This document shows, piece after piece, positions 54,170 through 63,700 of a stretch of DNA of 64,000 nucleotides. The position numbers and the translations under genes were made by a program. A model generated the notes under the pieces. That model had not been told where the DNA came from. It ran no database searches and saw only the letters and a list, made by a program, of their open reading frames with translations. This stretch comes from CAVVFX01 sp963747535 (lineage in GTDB: Bacteria; Acidobacteriota; Terriglobia; Bryobacterales; Bryobacteraceae), in contig CAVVFX010000006.1 of the NCBI GenBank assembly GCA_963747535.1, positions 62,001-126,000 on the forward strand. Reading direction: 5' to 3'. Position 1 is the stretch's first letter; each line of letters starts with the position of its first letter.

Positions 54170-55867
54170 GTGACTGTTCATCCAAAGGGCACGTGTGCCC
54201 GCGTTCTTTTAACTTCAGTTTTTTCTCCTTACGCCCAAGACGATGAGTTCGGCAGCCGCCGTGTCAACCCTATGGAGCTCTACCATAACCAGGTGACGCG
54301 CGCCCAGGGAGCCTTCTCGCTGCGCATGTTCCATCGTTCCTGGGGCATTATGATGATCCAGGAAAATATTTCCGCCCCGTCCACGCTGCTCGACTTTCCG
54401 ACGCGCGATGCATTTGCCAAGGAACTGACCAGCCACAATTACGATATCGTCGGCATCTCTTCCATCATCGTGAACGTCGGCAAGGTGCGGGAAATGTGCC
54501 GCATGGTGCGCAAGCTGTCGCCCGGTTCGACCATCGTCGTGGGCGGGCACGTGGCTGCCATTCCGGGGATCGAACGCACGCTCGACGCCGATCATATCGT
54601 GCGCGGCGACGGCATATCCTGGCTACGCGGCTTCCTGGGCGAAGATGTGACTGCGCGCATCCGCCATCCGCATATTGTTTCGGGTTTCGATGTCCGCGCT
54701 TTAGGAATTAAGATGCCCACGCCGGCGGGAAATACGGCGGCCACGATCATCCCTTCCGTGGGCTGCCCGCTGGGATGTAACTTCTGCACCACTTCAGCGT
54801 TCTTCGGCGGCAAGGGAAAGTTCCTCAATTTCTACCAGACAGGAGCAGAGCTGTTCGACGTCATGTGCGAAATGGAAGCATCCATGAAGGTGCGCTCATT
54901 CTTCATGATGGACGAGAACTTCCTGCTTCATCGCAGGCGCGCCATGGAACTGCTGGAGTGTATGAAGGCCGGCGGCAAGGCCTGGGCGCTCTATGTGTTC
55001 TCGTCGGCCAACGCCATCAGCAAGTACACCATGAGGGAACTGGTGGAGCTGGGGGTTTCCTGGATCTGGATGGGACTCGAGTCTCCGCACTCGCGTTACG
55101 CCAAATTGCAGGGGCACGATACGCTGTCGCTGACCAGGGAACTGCATCAGCACGGGATCAAGCTGCTGGGCTCTACCATTGTCGGACTGGAGCACCACAC
55201 TCCGGAGAACATCCAGGACGAAATCGAGCATGCCGTAGCGCATGAGACGGATTTCCATCAGTTCATGCTCTACACACCGGTGCCCGGCACTCCGCTCTAC
55301 AAAGAGATGGATGCAGAGGGACGGCTGCTCGATGTCGACCTGGCCGATATTCACGGACAGCACAAGTTCAACTTCCAGCATGCCGCCATTTCCCGTGACG
55401 ACTCCAATCGTTTTCTGGAAGCGGCGTTCCTCCGCGACTTCGAGCGCAACGGTCCGAGCCTCTATCGCATCTGCCGCACGACCCTGCAGGGTTGGATGCG
55501 GTATAAGAACGATCCGGACCCCAGAGTGCGCGAGCGCTTCGAATGGGAGATCCGCTCGATCAAGACGGCTTATAGCGGCCTGTTGTGGGCTATGGAGAGG
55601 CAGCTCCGGGGGGATAACGAAGCGATGAGCAGGCAGATCCACGCGCTGCGGATGGAACTCGCCGCGGAATTCGGAGTCGTCACGCGCGTGATGGCCGGTC
55701 TCCTCGGACCGGTGCTGCTGTGGACCAGCCGGCGGGAACAGAAGCAACTGGCCGAGGGCAAGACCTACGAGCCGAAAACTTTCATCGAACGCCGCAACTG
55801 GAGCTCTCCGACGGATCATACGATTTGCGCTCCTTCGAGGAATTCCGAAGAGGTCCAGGTGGCTTAA
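54170..55867 (+). CDS. B12-binding radical SAM enzyme
   Basis: 565 residues from a GTG. An N-terminal cobalamin-binding-like Rossmann domain (about 12-155: DIVGISSIIVNVGKVREM, STIVVGGHVAAIPG, ADHIVRGDG) precedes the radical SAM core, with the cluster site CPLGCNFC (CxxxCxxC, near 200). Downstream core strands include FFMMDENFLLHRRRAMELL and WIWMGLESPHS. No DxHxxG cobalamin motif is evident. The C-terminal 150 residues are helical and basic. Such enzymes often methylate or couple unactivated carbons in lipids or natural products. No substrate gene is adjacent; the 3' neighbour is a gap. Confidence 0.87.
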   Translation: MTVHPKGTCARVLLTSVFSPYAQDDEFGSRRVNPMELYHNQVTRAQGAFSLRMFHRSWGIMMIQENISAPSTLLDFPTRDAFAKELTSHNYDIVGISSIIVNVGKVREMCRMVRKLSPGSTIVVGGHVAAIPGIERTLDADHIVRGDGISWLRGFLGEDVTARIRHPHIVSGFDVRALGIKMPTPAGNTAATIIPSVGCPLGCNFCTTSAFFGGKGKFLNFYQTGAELFDVMCEMEASMKVRSFFMMDENFLLHRRRAMELLECMKAGGKAWALYVFSSANAISKYTMRELVELGVSWIWMGLESPHSRYAKLQGHDTLSLTRELHQHGIKLLGSTIVGLEHHTPENIQDEIEHAVAHETDFHQFMLYTPVPGTPLYKEMDAEGRLLDVDLADIHGQHKFNFQHAAISRDDSNRFLEAAFLRDFERNGPSLYRICRTTLQGWMRYKNDPDPRVRERFEWEIRSIKTAYSGLLWAMERQLRGDNEAMSRQIHALRMELAAEFGVVTRVMAGLLGPVLLWTSRREQKQLAEGKTYEPKTFIERRNWSSPTDHTICAPSRNSEEVQVA

Positions 55868-56376
55868 CCGATCCGACGCTTCGACCGCGGCTTTTTGTGG
55901 TTATGCGCGATGGCTGGGTTAGTGCCTCCCGGCCTGTAGTTCCGTTTCTCGGCTCCAGTTCCCGAGTGTCTGCGCGATGCTTCCGGCGGGGTACTGTACG
56001 TCGTCTTCTGGATTTTCGCCGTACTGGTACGTGGCCTTTCGGTAACGGTGCGTAGCGCGCAACTATGCCATTCGAGGGCGGTCTTCGTTGCGAGGTCACC
56101 GGAGTCATGCTCTCGCTTTCGCAGCGCAGCAGGTCCTCCTTGCCGGATCGAGCCCCAATTGAGACGGACTGCCACGGTCAGTTTAGGCCGCATTCGCGGG
56201 TTCGACAGTTGACCACGCTACGAGAGCTACCTGCCAGTGCTCCGGTAACGATTTCAGCAGTTCCCAAGGTGGCTGCCCGTTAACGGCTCAACGCTGGCGT
56301 GTCCGGCCTTTTCGAACCACGGCGAGCCCGCCGAATCCGATGTTCCGGCACCGTCCACCGGTTCTCCGGAATGCTC
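55868..56376. other. Empty-looking 509 bp intergenic region
   Basis: Lies between the convergent radical SAM and ECF sigma genes. I see no complete gene, hairpin of note, or copy of R1, R2 or R3. Several frames are open for about 100 codons on both strands, as expected for GC-rich DNA, without a recognisable motif or ribosome binding site. It could be a decayed gene. Confidence 0.4.
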
Positions 56377-56979
56377 TTATACCCCGCGTGGCCGCGCCCA
56401 CCCCCCGGAGTCCTGTTTGCTGGTTAGCTCGGCAATGAGCCACGCCCTAGCCATCCTCCAGTCGCGCTTCACGGTATCCCCCGAAACGCCCAGCGCCTCC
56501 GCCGTTTCTTCGATTTCCAATCCACCGAAGTAGCGCAACTCCACCACGCGACTCTTGCGGACGTCAATTCGGGCAAGTGTATTGAGCGCCTCGTCGAGGG
56601 CCAGCACTTCAATCCCACGCGCCTCCGCCAACAGCAGTACTTCATCGAGCGGCACACGCAACGCATCTCCGCCACGCTTGGCGAAGCCGCGCCTTCGCGC
56701 ATGATCCACCAGGATACGCCGGATAATCTGGGAGCACAGTGCCAGGAAATGCACCCGGCTTTCGCAGCGAATGTTCCCGGCACGCGCGAGCTTAAGGTAG
56801 GCTTCATTAGCTAGAGCGGCGGATTCGAGGCTCTCGCCCGTGCGCCGGCGCGCGAGGTGCCGGCGTGCGATCCGCCGCAACTCCGGATAGACCAGACCCA
56901 TCAGGCGGTCCAGCGCGCCCGCATCACCCGTGTTCCAGGCCGCAAGCATACCGGTGATATCGTTCTGATCTCCATCCAT
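56377..56979 (-). CDS. ECF-type sigma factor of the Solibacter/Planctomycetes type
   Basis: 200 residues from the ATG at 56979 (MDGDQNDITGMLAAW); codons upstream are divergent intergenic sequence. Region 2: GDAGALDRLMGLVYPELRRI, ANEAYLKLARAG and FLALCSQIIRRILVDHARRR. Region 4: LARIDVRKSRVVELRYFGG and IEETAEALGVSGDTVKRDW. The long basic helix RRHLARRRTGESLESAALANEAY is characteristic of this subfamily. There is no anti-sigma gene beside it. It is divergent from the secreted AOC-like gene (90 bp between), and the kinase gene lies beyond that. Confidence 0.86.
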   Translation of the reverse strand: MDGDQNDITGMLAAWNTGDAGALDRLMGLVYPELRRIARRHLARRRTGESLESAALANEAYLKLARAGNIRCESRVHFLALCSQIIRRILVDHARRRGFAKRGGDALRVPLDEVLLLAEARGIEVLALDEALNTLARIDVRKSRVVELRYFGGLEIEETAEALGVSGDTVKRDWRMARAWLIAELTSKQDSGGWARPRGV

Positions 56980-57069
56980 CGCGCGTCGGAATATTACCAC
57001 AAAAAAAAGCCGCGGCGCTTTAACCGTTTCCGCGCCGTTTCGCGGAACACAAGTAGGAGGCATTTAATC

Positions 57070-57528
57070 ATGACGAAACTTTTAAGCTCGCTGGCGCTCG
57101 CAACCATGGCAGCCGGAGCGATCCTTACTCTTTCGCTTAGCCCGCGAGTGGCTTCTGTATCGGCGGCGTCCGGGCGAAACGGAGAAATCCATATAGTGAA
57201 GAATTGCGCCGCTTACACGGGTGCCGCAGGCGATTATTGCACGATTACATCTTCGAATTTCCCGGAGATTCCGCCGAACTCGACCAAGGTCTTCTACGAC
57301 CAGGCGTTCAATGTTCCGACCGGCATGCTCGACAGCAACGTCTTCCTCAGTATCGGGACCGGCGACTGGGCCGTAGGGCGTTGCACGCTCGATGGGACTA
57401 CCAATCTCGGGCTATGCACATTCTCAGATGGCGCGGGCCCGCTCTCCGGATTCTCTGCCCGCGTCAATGTCTCGTCAGCTGATGGGTTGAACTACTCCTG
57501 GGACGGAACGTACAGCTACAAACCGTAG
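57070..57528 (+). CDS. Secreted allene-oxide-cyclase-like barrel protein (putative)
   Basis: 152 residues; GGAGG lies 10 nt before the ATG. A signal peptide (MTKLLSSLALATMAAGAIL) ends near residue 33. Two Cys pairs are likely (KNCAAYTG/GDYCTITS and GRCTLDG/GLCTFSD). The strand pattern FLSIGTGDWAVGRCTL, LCTFSDGAGPLSGFSARVNV and NYSWDGTYSY is that of AOC-barrel-like bacterial proteins. Enzyme activity is doubtful. It is divergent from the sigma gene and ends 16 bp from the convergent kinase gene. Confidence 0.62.
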   Translation: MTKLLSSLALATMAAGAILTLSLSPRVASVSAASGRNGEIHIVKNCAAYTGAAGDYCTITSSNFPEIPPNSTKVFYDQAFNVPTGMLDSNVFLSIGTGDWAVGRCTLDGTTNLGLCTFSDGAGPLSGFSARVNVSSADGLNYSWDGTYSYKP

Positions 57529-57544
57529 GTTGAGGTGTCCGTGC

Positions 57545-60346
57545 TCACGGAAGCGGAATACGGTACAGGTTTCGCTGGGCTGTGTGGCGCTCGAAGGCGT
57601 AGACCTCACTTGAGGGGCCAGGCGCTCCCTCGGCATCGAGCCTACGCGCTCCAGGCAGGGCGGCGACCTCCTCCTCGGAATGGAATCCGCCCACTGGGAT
57701 TGGCGGCAACGCCCCGAAATGCCGCAGCGGAATCATGTAGGTCCGGCCATCGGGAACCGCGCCCGCCGAAATCCACAGACAATCTCCGCTCGACGACCAA
57801 TGAACGTCGCTATTGCTGCCAATGACAACCGGAGGTCCCCCATCCAGCGGGACGAGTTCCGTGACCGCAGCCGCGCTGCCCGGAAGCGGTCCCCAGATCC
57901 GCATCCACCGTCCATCCGGCGAGATGATGTCGGCGTAGAATGCCGGCTGGTCCAGCGCTTTCCGCAATCTCGTTCCGTCCGGCTGGATGCGGTACACGAA
58001 TGCGGAGGGTCCCTCCAATCGACGGAAATAGATTTCGCCGCCTGGACCAAATATGGGGTTCTGGCCCTCTACATTCGGGATCTGTCGCGGAGGCGAACTC
58101 CGGTCCAATGGCGCCAGCCAAAGCCGCGGCTTCCCTTGGCTGTCGGCGATGTCCATCGCGACCTGCCGTCCGTCGCGTGAGATGTCGTATTCCAGCGGCT
58201 GAAATCCCGGCGCTATACGCTCGGAATGCCCCGACTCCAGATCGGTGAACCAAAGTTCGCCCGGGTCCCTTTTGGTTCCGAATATCTGAACTGCCTTTAC
58301 GATCCGGTAATAAAGCTTCTTGCCGTCCGGCGAGAATTTGGGGTCGGCGGCGTTGCCTTCGAGGACTGAAATCTGGCGCTCGCCGCGAGCGTCATGAATC
58401 CACAGTGTGGAGCTTTCCAAACCCACCGCGGTGACCAGGGATCGGCCGTCCGGCGCCATCGCGACGCCCTCTTCCTCGGTTATACCGGAGGTAAATTGCT
58501 GAGGCTGGCCGTCGGGAAAGCGCTGGCGCCAGATGTGGTACAGCCCTCCCGCTTTGGAGGTGAGATACATCCATTTGCCATCGGGCGACCAGGCTCCGAA
58601 ACTGCACGGAGCACCGGGAGGTCCCACTTGCCGTCCTTGCGAACTTCCATCCATTGGGACCACGCGGCACCGGTCCCAATTGCCGTATGGGGACATCTCA
58701 GCCACCAGCACCCATTTCCCATTCGGCGATGCCTTCGACCCCGTGGCCATGCCGCGGGCGTAGCGGGGAACGTAGACATCGCGCTCACTGGTCCGATCGT
58801 CCCACGCCGTCGCGATTCCCATTGGGTACCTGACCTTGATCTCCGAAAAAAGCAACTGCCTCGGACCGATCCAGGTCAGGCCGGAGACGTTGCGCAGCCA
58901 CGGCCGCGGCTCGCCACCGTTCACCGGAACTACCCAAGTGTCCCAGCTAAACTGCGCGTCTACCACGGTGTACGCGATCCGTGCGCCGTCCGGCGAAAAG
59001 ACGGGATCATCTTTTTTAAGGGTGTCGTGGGTGAGTTGCACGGGTTCGCCATCCGGCAGTTGTTTTACGTAAACCTGACCGAGCCCGTAGGTAGTCCGGG
59101 GACCGCGCACAAACGCCAACATATGGCCATCCGGCGAAAAAGCCGGCTGGCTCACCGGATCGGGAAATTTCGTGAGCTGAACCCAGTCCGAACGGTCCGG
59201 CGGACGAGTCGGACCTCGCAGCCACAGCGAGGCTCCTATAGCGAAGGTTGCCAGGGCCGCGGCGGCAACCACAGCGGTTGGCCGGTGGTTTCGTCCTGTC
59301 TGCACGTCATGAATAATGCGGCGGACCTCGGCGATCTGTGTGAACCGCCGGCCCGGGTCTTTTTCGAGGCACTGGTGGAGGAGCTCGCGGATTTTCCTGG
59401 GAGTTCCTGAGGGCAGAGCCTGCCAGTCCGGCTCGCGCTCGAGCACCGATGCCATAGTGTCCGGGTCCGTCTCGCCGGCGCATGCCCGCTTCCCGGTAAG
59501 CAACTCGTAAAGCAGGCAGCCGAGGCCCCAGATATCCGTTCGCTGGTCGACCTCTGCGCCGCGGGCTTGTTCCGGACTCATGTACCCGGGCGTGCCGACG
59601 ATGCGCCCCCCTGTCGATCGGGAGCCCGTTACTGTTTCCGTCTGCCAGCGATAGATATTCTCCCCGGTTTGCAATATTGCCTTTGCCAAGCCGAAATCGA
59701 GCACCTTTACCCGGCCTTGCCGAGTGACCTTCACATTAGCTGGCTTCAGATCACGGTGAATAATCCCATGCTCATGCGCGGCTTCCAGCGCCTCCGCCAC
59801 CTGCAGGGTGCGATCCAGCGCGAGGGCAAGCGGCAGCGGCCCGTGCAGTGTGTCCCCCTCAACCAGCTCAAGCACCAGGCAGTCGACTTCGCCCAACTCC
59901 TCCAGCCCGTATATCGCGGCAATGTTGGGATGGTTCAGCGACGCCAGCGTGCGTGCTTCGAGGCGGATGCGCCCGAGGCGCTCCGGGTCGCACGCAAACC
60001 CGTAGGGGAGTGTCTTAATGGCGACGTCGCGGCCGAGTTTGGCGTCGTGTGCACGATAAACCTCGCCCATGCCGCCCGCACCCAGCAAGGACAGGATGCG
60101 GTACTGCCCGCATTGCCGGCCCACCAGCGAACCCGGATCGGCCAGTACGGCTGCAAGATCGTCAAGCACCGGCTTTTTGAATAAGCTGCCGCCATGCTCA
60201 TCCTTAGAAATGAGCAGCTCCACCTGCCGCCTCAGCTCGGTGTCGTCGCCGCAGGTCTCGTCGAGAAACCCCCCGCGAACTTCAGGCGCCCGTTCGAGTG
60301 CCGCGTGAAACAGCTCCTCTGCCCGGCGCCAAAGCTCTTGCTCCAT
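57545..60346 (-). CDS. Transmembrane Ser/Thr protein kinase with C-terminal beta-propeller
   Basis: 933 residues. An N-terminal helical region (about 1-75) precedes the kinase domain (about 82-350): LGAGGMGEVYRAHDAKLGRD (Gly loop), VAIKTLP (catalytic Lys), HRDLKPANVKVT (catalytic loop), LDFGLAKA (DFG) and MSPEQARGAEVDQRTDIWGL. A TM helix is at about 368-388. The periplasmic part holds repeated PxFSPDGxxLAF-type PD40/TolB propeller blades (from about 405 to the end). The layout is that of a membrane receptor kinase whose propeller senses an external signal. It lies two genes from an ECF sigma factor, a pairing common in this lineage. Confidence 0.92.
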   Translation of the reverse strand: MEQELWRRAEELFHAALERAPEVRGGFLDETCGDDTELRRQVELLISKDEHGGSLFKKPVLDDLAAVLADPGSLVGRQCGQYRILSLLGAGGMGEVYRAHDAKLGRDVAIKTLPYGFACDPERLGRIRLEARTLASLNHPNIAAIYGLEELGEVDCLVLELVEGDTLHGPLPLALALDRTLQVAEALEAAHEHGIIHRDLKPANVKVTRQGRVKVLDFGLAKAILQTGENIYRWQTETVTGSRSTGGRIVGTPGYMSPEQARGAEVDQRTDIWGLGCLLYELLTGKRACAGETDPDTMASVLEREPDWQALPSGTPRKIRELLHQCLEKDPGRRFTQIAEVRRIIHDVQTGRNHRPTAVVAAAALATFAIGASLWLRGPTRPPDRSDWVQLTKFPDPVSQPAFSPDGHMLAFVRGPRTTYGLGQVYVKQLPDGEPVQLTHDTLKKDDPVFSPDGARIAYTVVDAQFSWDTWVVPVNGGEPRPWLRNVSGLTWIGPRQLLFSEIKVRYPMGIATAWDDRTSERDVYVPRYARGMATGSKASPNGKWVLVAEMSPYGNWDRCRVVPMDGSSQGRQVGPPGAPCSFGAWSPDGKWMYLTSKAGGLYHIWRQRFPDGQPQQFTSGITEEEGVAMAPDGRSLVTAVGLESSTLWIHDARGERQISVLEGNAADPKFSPDGKKLYYRIVKAVQIFGTKRDPGELWFTDLESGHSERIAPGFQPLEYDISRDGRQVAMDIADSQGKPRLWLAPLDRSSPPRQIPNVEGQNPIFGPGGEIYFRRLEGPSAFVYRIQPDGTRLRKALDQPAFYADIISPDGRWMRIWGPLPGSAAAVTELVPLDGGPPVVIGSNSDVHWSSSGDCLWISAGAVPDGRTYMIPLRHFGALPPIPVGGFHSEEEVAALPGARRLDAEGAPGPSSEVYAFERHTAQRNLYRIPLP

Positions 60347-60473
60347 AGCCAGCTCCTCGGTTGTCCATTAATTTTATTGCACTGGCGCACCGATTCCAAG
60401 AGTGTCTCGTGGTCCTGTCGTTGTGGCGTTCCGGAGCCAACTTCCCGGTAGAGACGCACCACAAAAAGCGGTA

Positions 60474-60571
60474 GATACTTGCAAAAGTTCGCGCAACCAC
60501 TCGGAAGTTGTTGCTGAGCCGCGCGCGTAAGCAAGCTGTTCCGTACGCCAATTTTTGCAAGTTGGTACTAG
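60474..60571. repeat. R1 MITE-like dispersed repeat, copy 3 (short form)
   Basis: About 98 bp. Its ends are the clearest: ACTTGCAAAAGTTCGCG on the left and, on the reverse strand, ACTTGCAAAAATTGGCG on the right, a 17-bp terminal inverted repeat with two differences. Compared with the other copies it lacks about 17 bp, including the left half of the inner stem (GCGGCTC), apparently by a deletion between two CTC triplets. Confidence 0.75.
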
Positions 60572-60696
60572 CGGCCCGAGGCAAGCGAAAGCGCCTGCCC
60601 GACACCGCGCGGAACTCCAGGCACAGACTGAGGTCTCGACTGCTCTTCGTTTCTTTGCCCGCGGCAACGCTTTGTTGAACGCCAAAGCGGCTACCG

Positions 60697-60739
60697 CGCA
60701 GCCGGGGCAGACCACAAAGAGCGATGGTCTGCCCTACGG
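60697..60739 (+). repeat. R2 hairpin repeat, copy 6
   Basis: CGCAGCC, GGGCAGACCA (60705-60714), loop CAAAGAGCGA, TGGTCTGCCC (60725-60734), TACGG: a perfect 10-bp stem just after the stop of the minus-strand TonB receptor gene. Confidence 0.8.
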
Positions 60740-60755
60740 CTTACGGAGAAAGATT

Positions 60756-63700
60756 TTAGAACGAGAAGCGGACGCTCATTTCGAGACGACGGTTGTTGGC
60801 GGAGCTGCCGCCACCACCGAAGCCATTGCTCGCGATGCCCAGCGACTCGCCGAAGTTGGGTGCGCTCAGGCTGTTGACAGGGGCCCCCAGGTTGACGTGG
60901 TTGAACAGATTCCTCGCCTGGATGGAGACCGTCAGGTTGTAGCGCTGGTTGGTCGTGGCATCGCCCCCGCGCATGCCAGGACCGCCACGCATGCCACCAC
61001 CGCCGCCGCCACGCATGCCGCCGCCACCACCGCCGCCGGGTCCGCCGCGACCGCCACCACCGCCGGGTCCGCCGCGATCACTAGTGCCACCGGCAGCCGA
61101 GGTGCGAACTTCGCCAAAGCCCCAGGTCCGGCTCGCGCGCAGATTCACAGAGAAGTTGCCCGGGCCGTTGGCGTAGTTTCGTGGAATCGTGACCCAGGGT
61201 AAGCCGGGGACGGGACTCAGGAGAAAGTTGCCGTACTTGGTGCATTTGACATTAGGGTCGACGCAGGACGAACCGGCGGGCGCGAAGGCGGGGCGATTGT
61301 CAAAATAGGAATCGCCGTTCAGATCTTTGCCTGTGGTGATGTCGAACGGCGCGCCGGAGCGGAAGGAGATAAAAGGACTGAAGCGCAGATTGCCCCACTT
61401 CTGCGGCGTCGCGATCGATCCGGAGATGAGGCCGCGATTCCGGCTGTCATACGCCGTCCTTCCGTAATCCTGCCCTATGTCGTATGGATTCGACGGGTTG
61501 CTGCTGGGTCCGTCAGTGTCGCCCTTAGCCCAACCCAGCGTGTAATACCCGAAGAGGGAGAAGTTGTTGCTGATGCGGCTATTGACGTTGACGATGATCT
61601 GCTTCTGGTTGAATATGCCGGTGCTCTCGTAGTTGTTGATGATGCCGGCTGCAGCGCCGTAAGGATAAACGCCGCTGCCCGGCACACCGTAGACGTACGT
61701 GAACGGTTGAAGGGCACTCGGACCATTGAGCGGTGAGTTGATGTTGCGCATGAGCAGCTCATGAATTCCGCGCGACATCATGTAGTTGACCGAGAGAGTG
61801 GTATTCCTGGGCAGTTGCCGGTCCATCCCGAAGGCCGATTGAATAATGTAAGGCGAGTGCAGGTTGGGATCGATCTGGTAGCGCGTGACGGTCTGCGCGG
61901 TGAGCGAAGAAATGGGGGGAGTGGGGCCAAGCGGAGCGGTGATACAGGCCGCAGAGCCGGAAGGCGTGCAAGAAAAGTACGCGGGGTCCGTCTGGGCGTA
62001 TTGCAGTAACGTGACTCCGTTGTAGCGCTGCGCGTTGAGCACCTGATTGATAGCGAACCGGTCGTAGAACATTCCCGAGCCTATCCGGATAACTGTCTTC
62101 CCGGCTCTGGTGCCGTGAGAGTCCGGCGACCAGGCGACCGCGACGCGCGGGGCAAAATCCGACTTGTCGTGAATATTGGTTTGAGTTTCCCAGCGGAGCC
62201 CGAGGCTAAGGGTCACGTTGGAGCGAACGCGCCAATCATCCTGGTAGAAAAGGCCGTTCTGAATTTGATTGACCGTTGATTTTGGCACACCGGCAGTAAT
62301 GGTAAATTGCGACGGCATGCCGCCGAGCGCGAGAATTTGCGCGCCGGTATATCCCATGCCCTGGAAAAGCAAGGTGCGTTGGTACTGTTGAAGTGAGGTC
62401 AGCTGCTGGCACGTACCTTGCACCGCTGAATTGCAAGGCGCGATGGGATTGTTGCTGGCATCGAGGTAGGGTCCGACCGTGCCATTGAAGCTATAAGTAC
62501 CGTTGAAGTTGGTGTTTACGGTGCTGCTGATCGTCGTCGCGATCAGGCGCGTGCCGAACTTCATGGAGTGGGTGCCATGTACGACCGAAGTGTAGTTCTG
62601 AAGCTCGTAGCTATTGGTGGTGCTGAAGGTGTTACCGACACCCGATCCGCCGTCACTGAAGGAACCCGACACCGAAATCGTAGGAGTGTTGTTGAGGCTG
62701 TTCTGAGAGGTGACGTCGTTCAGGAAACGAAAACGAGTCTCGTTAATCACCTTGGCATTGATGACGGCCGTCTCGGTAAGGTAAGCGCCCAGTTCGTTGG
62801 TCTTGGTGTCATAGGCGCGCGAGGGCAGAGTCGTCGTCCCTAAGCCGGCATTGCTCTGGTTCGCTATCAGGTCGGTGAAGCGGGCCACCAGAGTGTTGTT
62901 GGCATTCAGCGCGTAATCGATGCGGGGGTTGAAATCAGTGCGCGTGTTGGGGGTGAGGACGGCCTGCTGGACCTGGGATGGTTGCAGCGTCGTGGGGTTC
63001 ACTATAATGGCGTTAATGTCGGCGTTATCGGTTATATCCCTGCGCTCGAAGTCCAGGAAATAAGATGTCCTGCTGTTGATCGGTCCGCCTACGTTGCCGC
63101 TGAACATCTGCGAAGAAAAATCGGGCTTATTGGTGGCGAATGGATTGCGCGAGTTGAAGGCGGAATTGCTGTCGGAGTAGAGGAAGCTGCCGCGCAGACG
63201 GTCCGCACCCGGCTTGGTAAGAATTTCGATGCGACCGAAACCGAGACGGTCGAATTCGGCGGAGAAGGGATTCTGGTTGATGCGAATTTCGCGAATGGAA
63301 GACTTGGGAGGAAGCTGGCCGCCGGTGAAGCCGTCGATGTAGATCTGGCCGCCATTGGGACCAGCCGAAGGTCCGGCGAGGGCCTGCAAATCGGCAGCGA
63401 GATCGTCGGGATCGTCGGGCAGCGCGTCGATTTCCGCCTGTTTCAACACCAACTGGCTGGCGTTGGCGGAAGCTTCCACGCTGACGGTGCCGACCGCCTC
63501 CCCCTGTACCGTGACTTCCTGCTTGGAGGCTTCCACCTTCAGCGGGATGTTCAGGCTAAACACTTTTCCCGCTTCCACCTTTACCGGAGTGGAGTTCACC
63601 GCGAAGCCGGTGCGGTTGGTTTTAACGACATAGCCGCCGGGCTGCAATCCTGGAACCGAAAAGTTTCCTGTGGCGTCACTTTGGACAGTCCGCGAAAAGT

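Larger units (their letters stand above)
60347..60755. other. Gap between kinase and TonB receptor genes, holding R1 and R2 copies
   Basis: 409 bp without a gene. It contains R1 copy 3 (60474-60571) and R2 copy 6 (60697-60739). The rest has no feature I can support. Confidence 0.6.

Noticed and set aside
55868..56376. A decayed insertion sequence between the radical SAM and sigma genes
   Set aside because: No inverted ends, target duplication or transposase-like motif could be seen.
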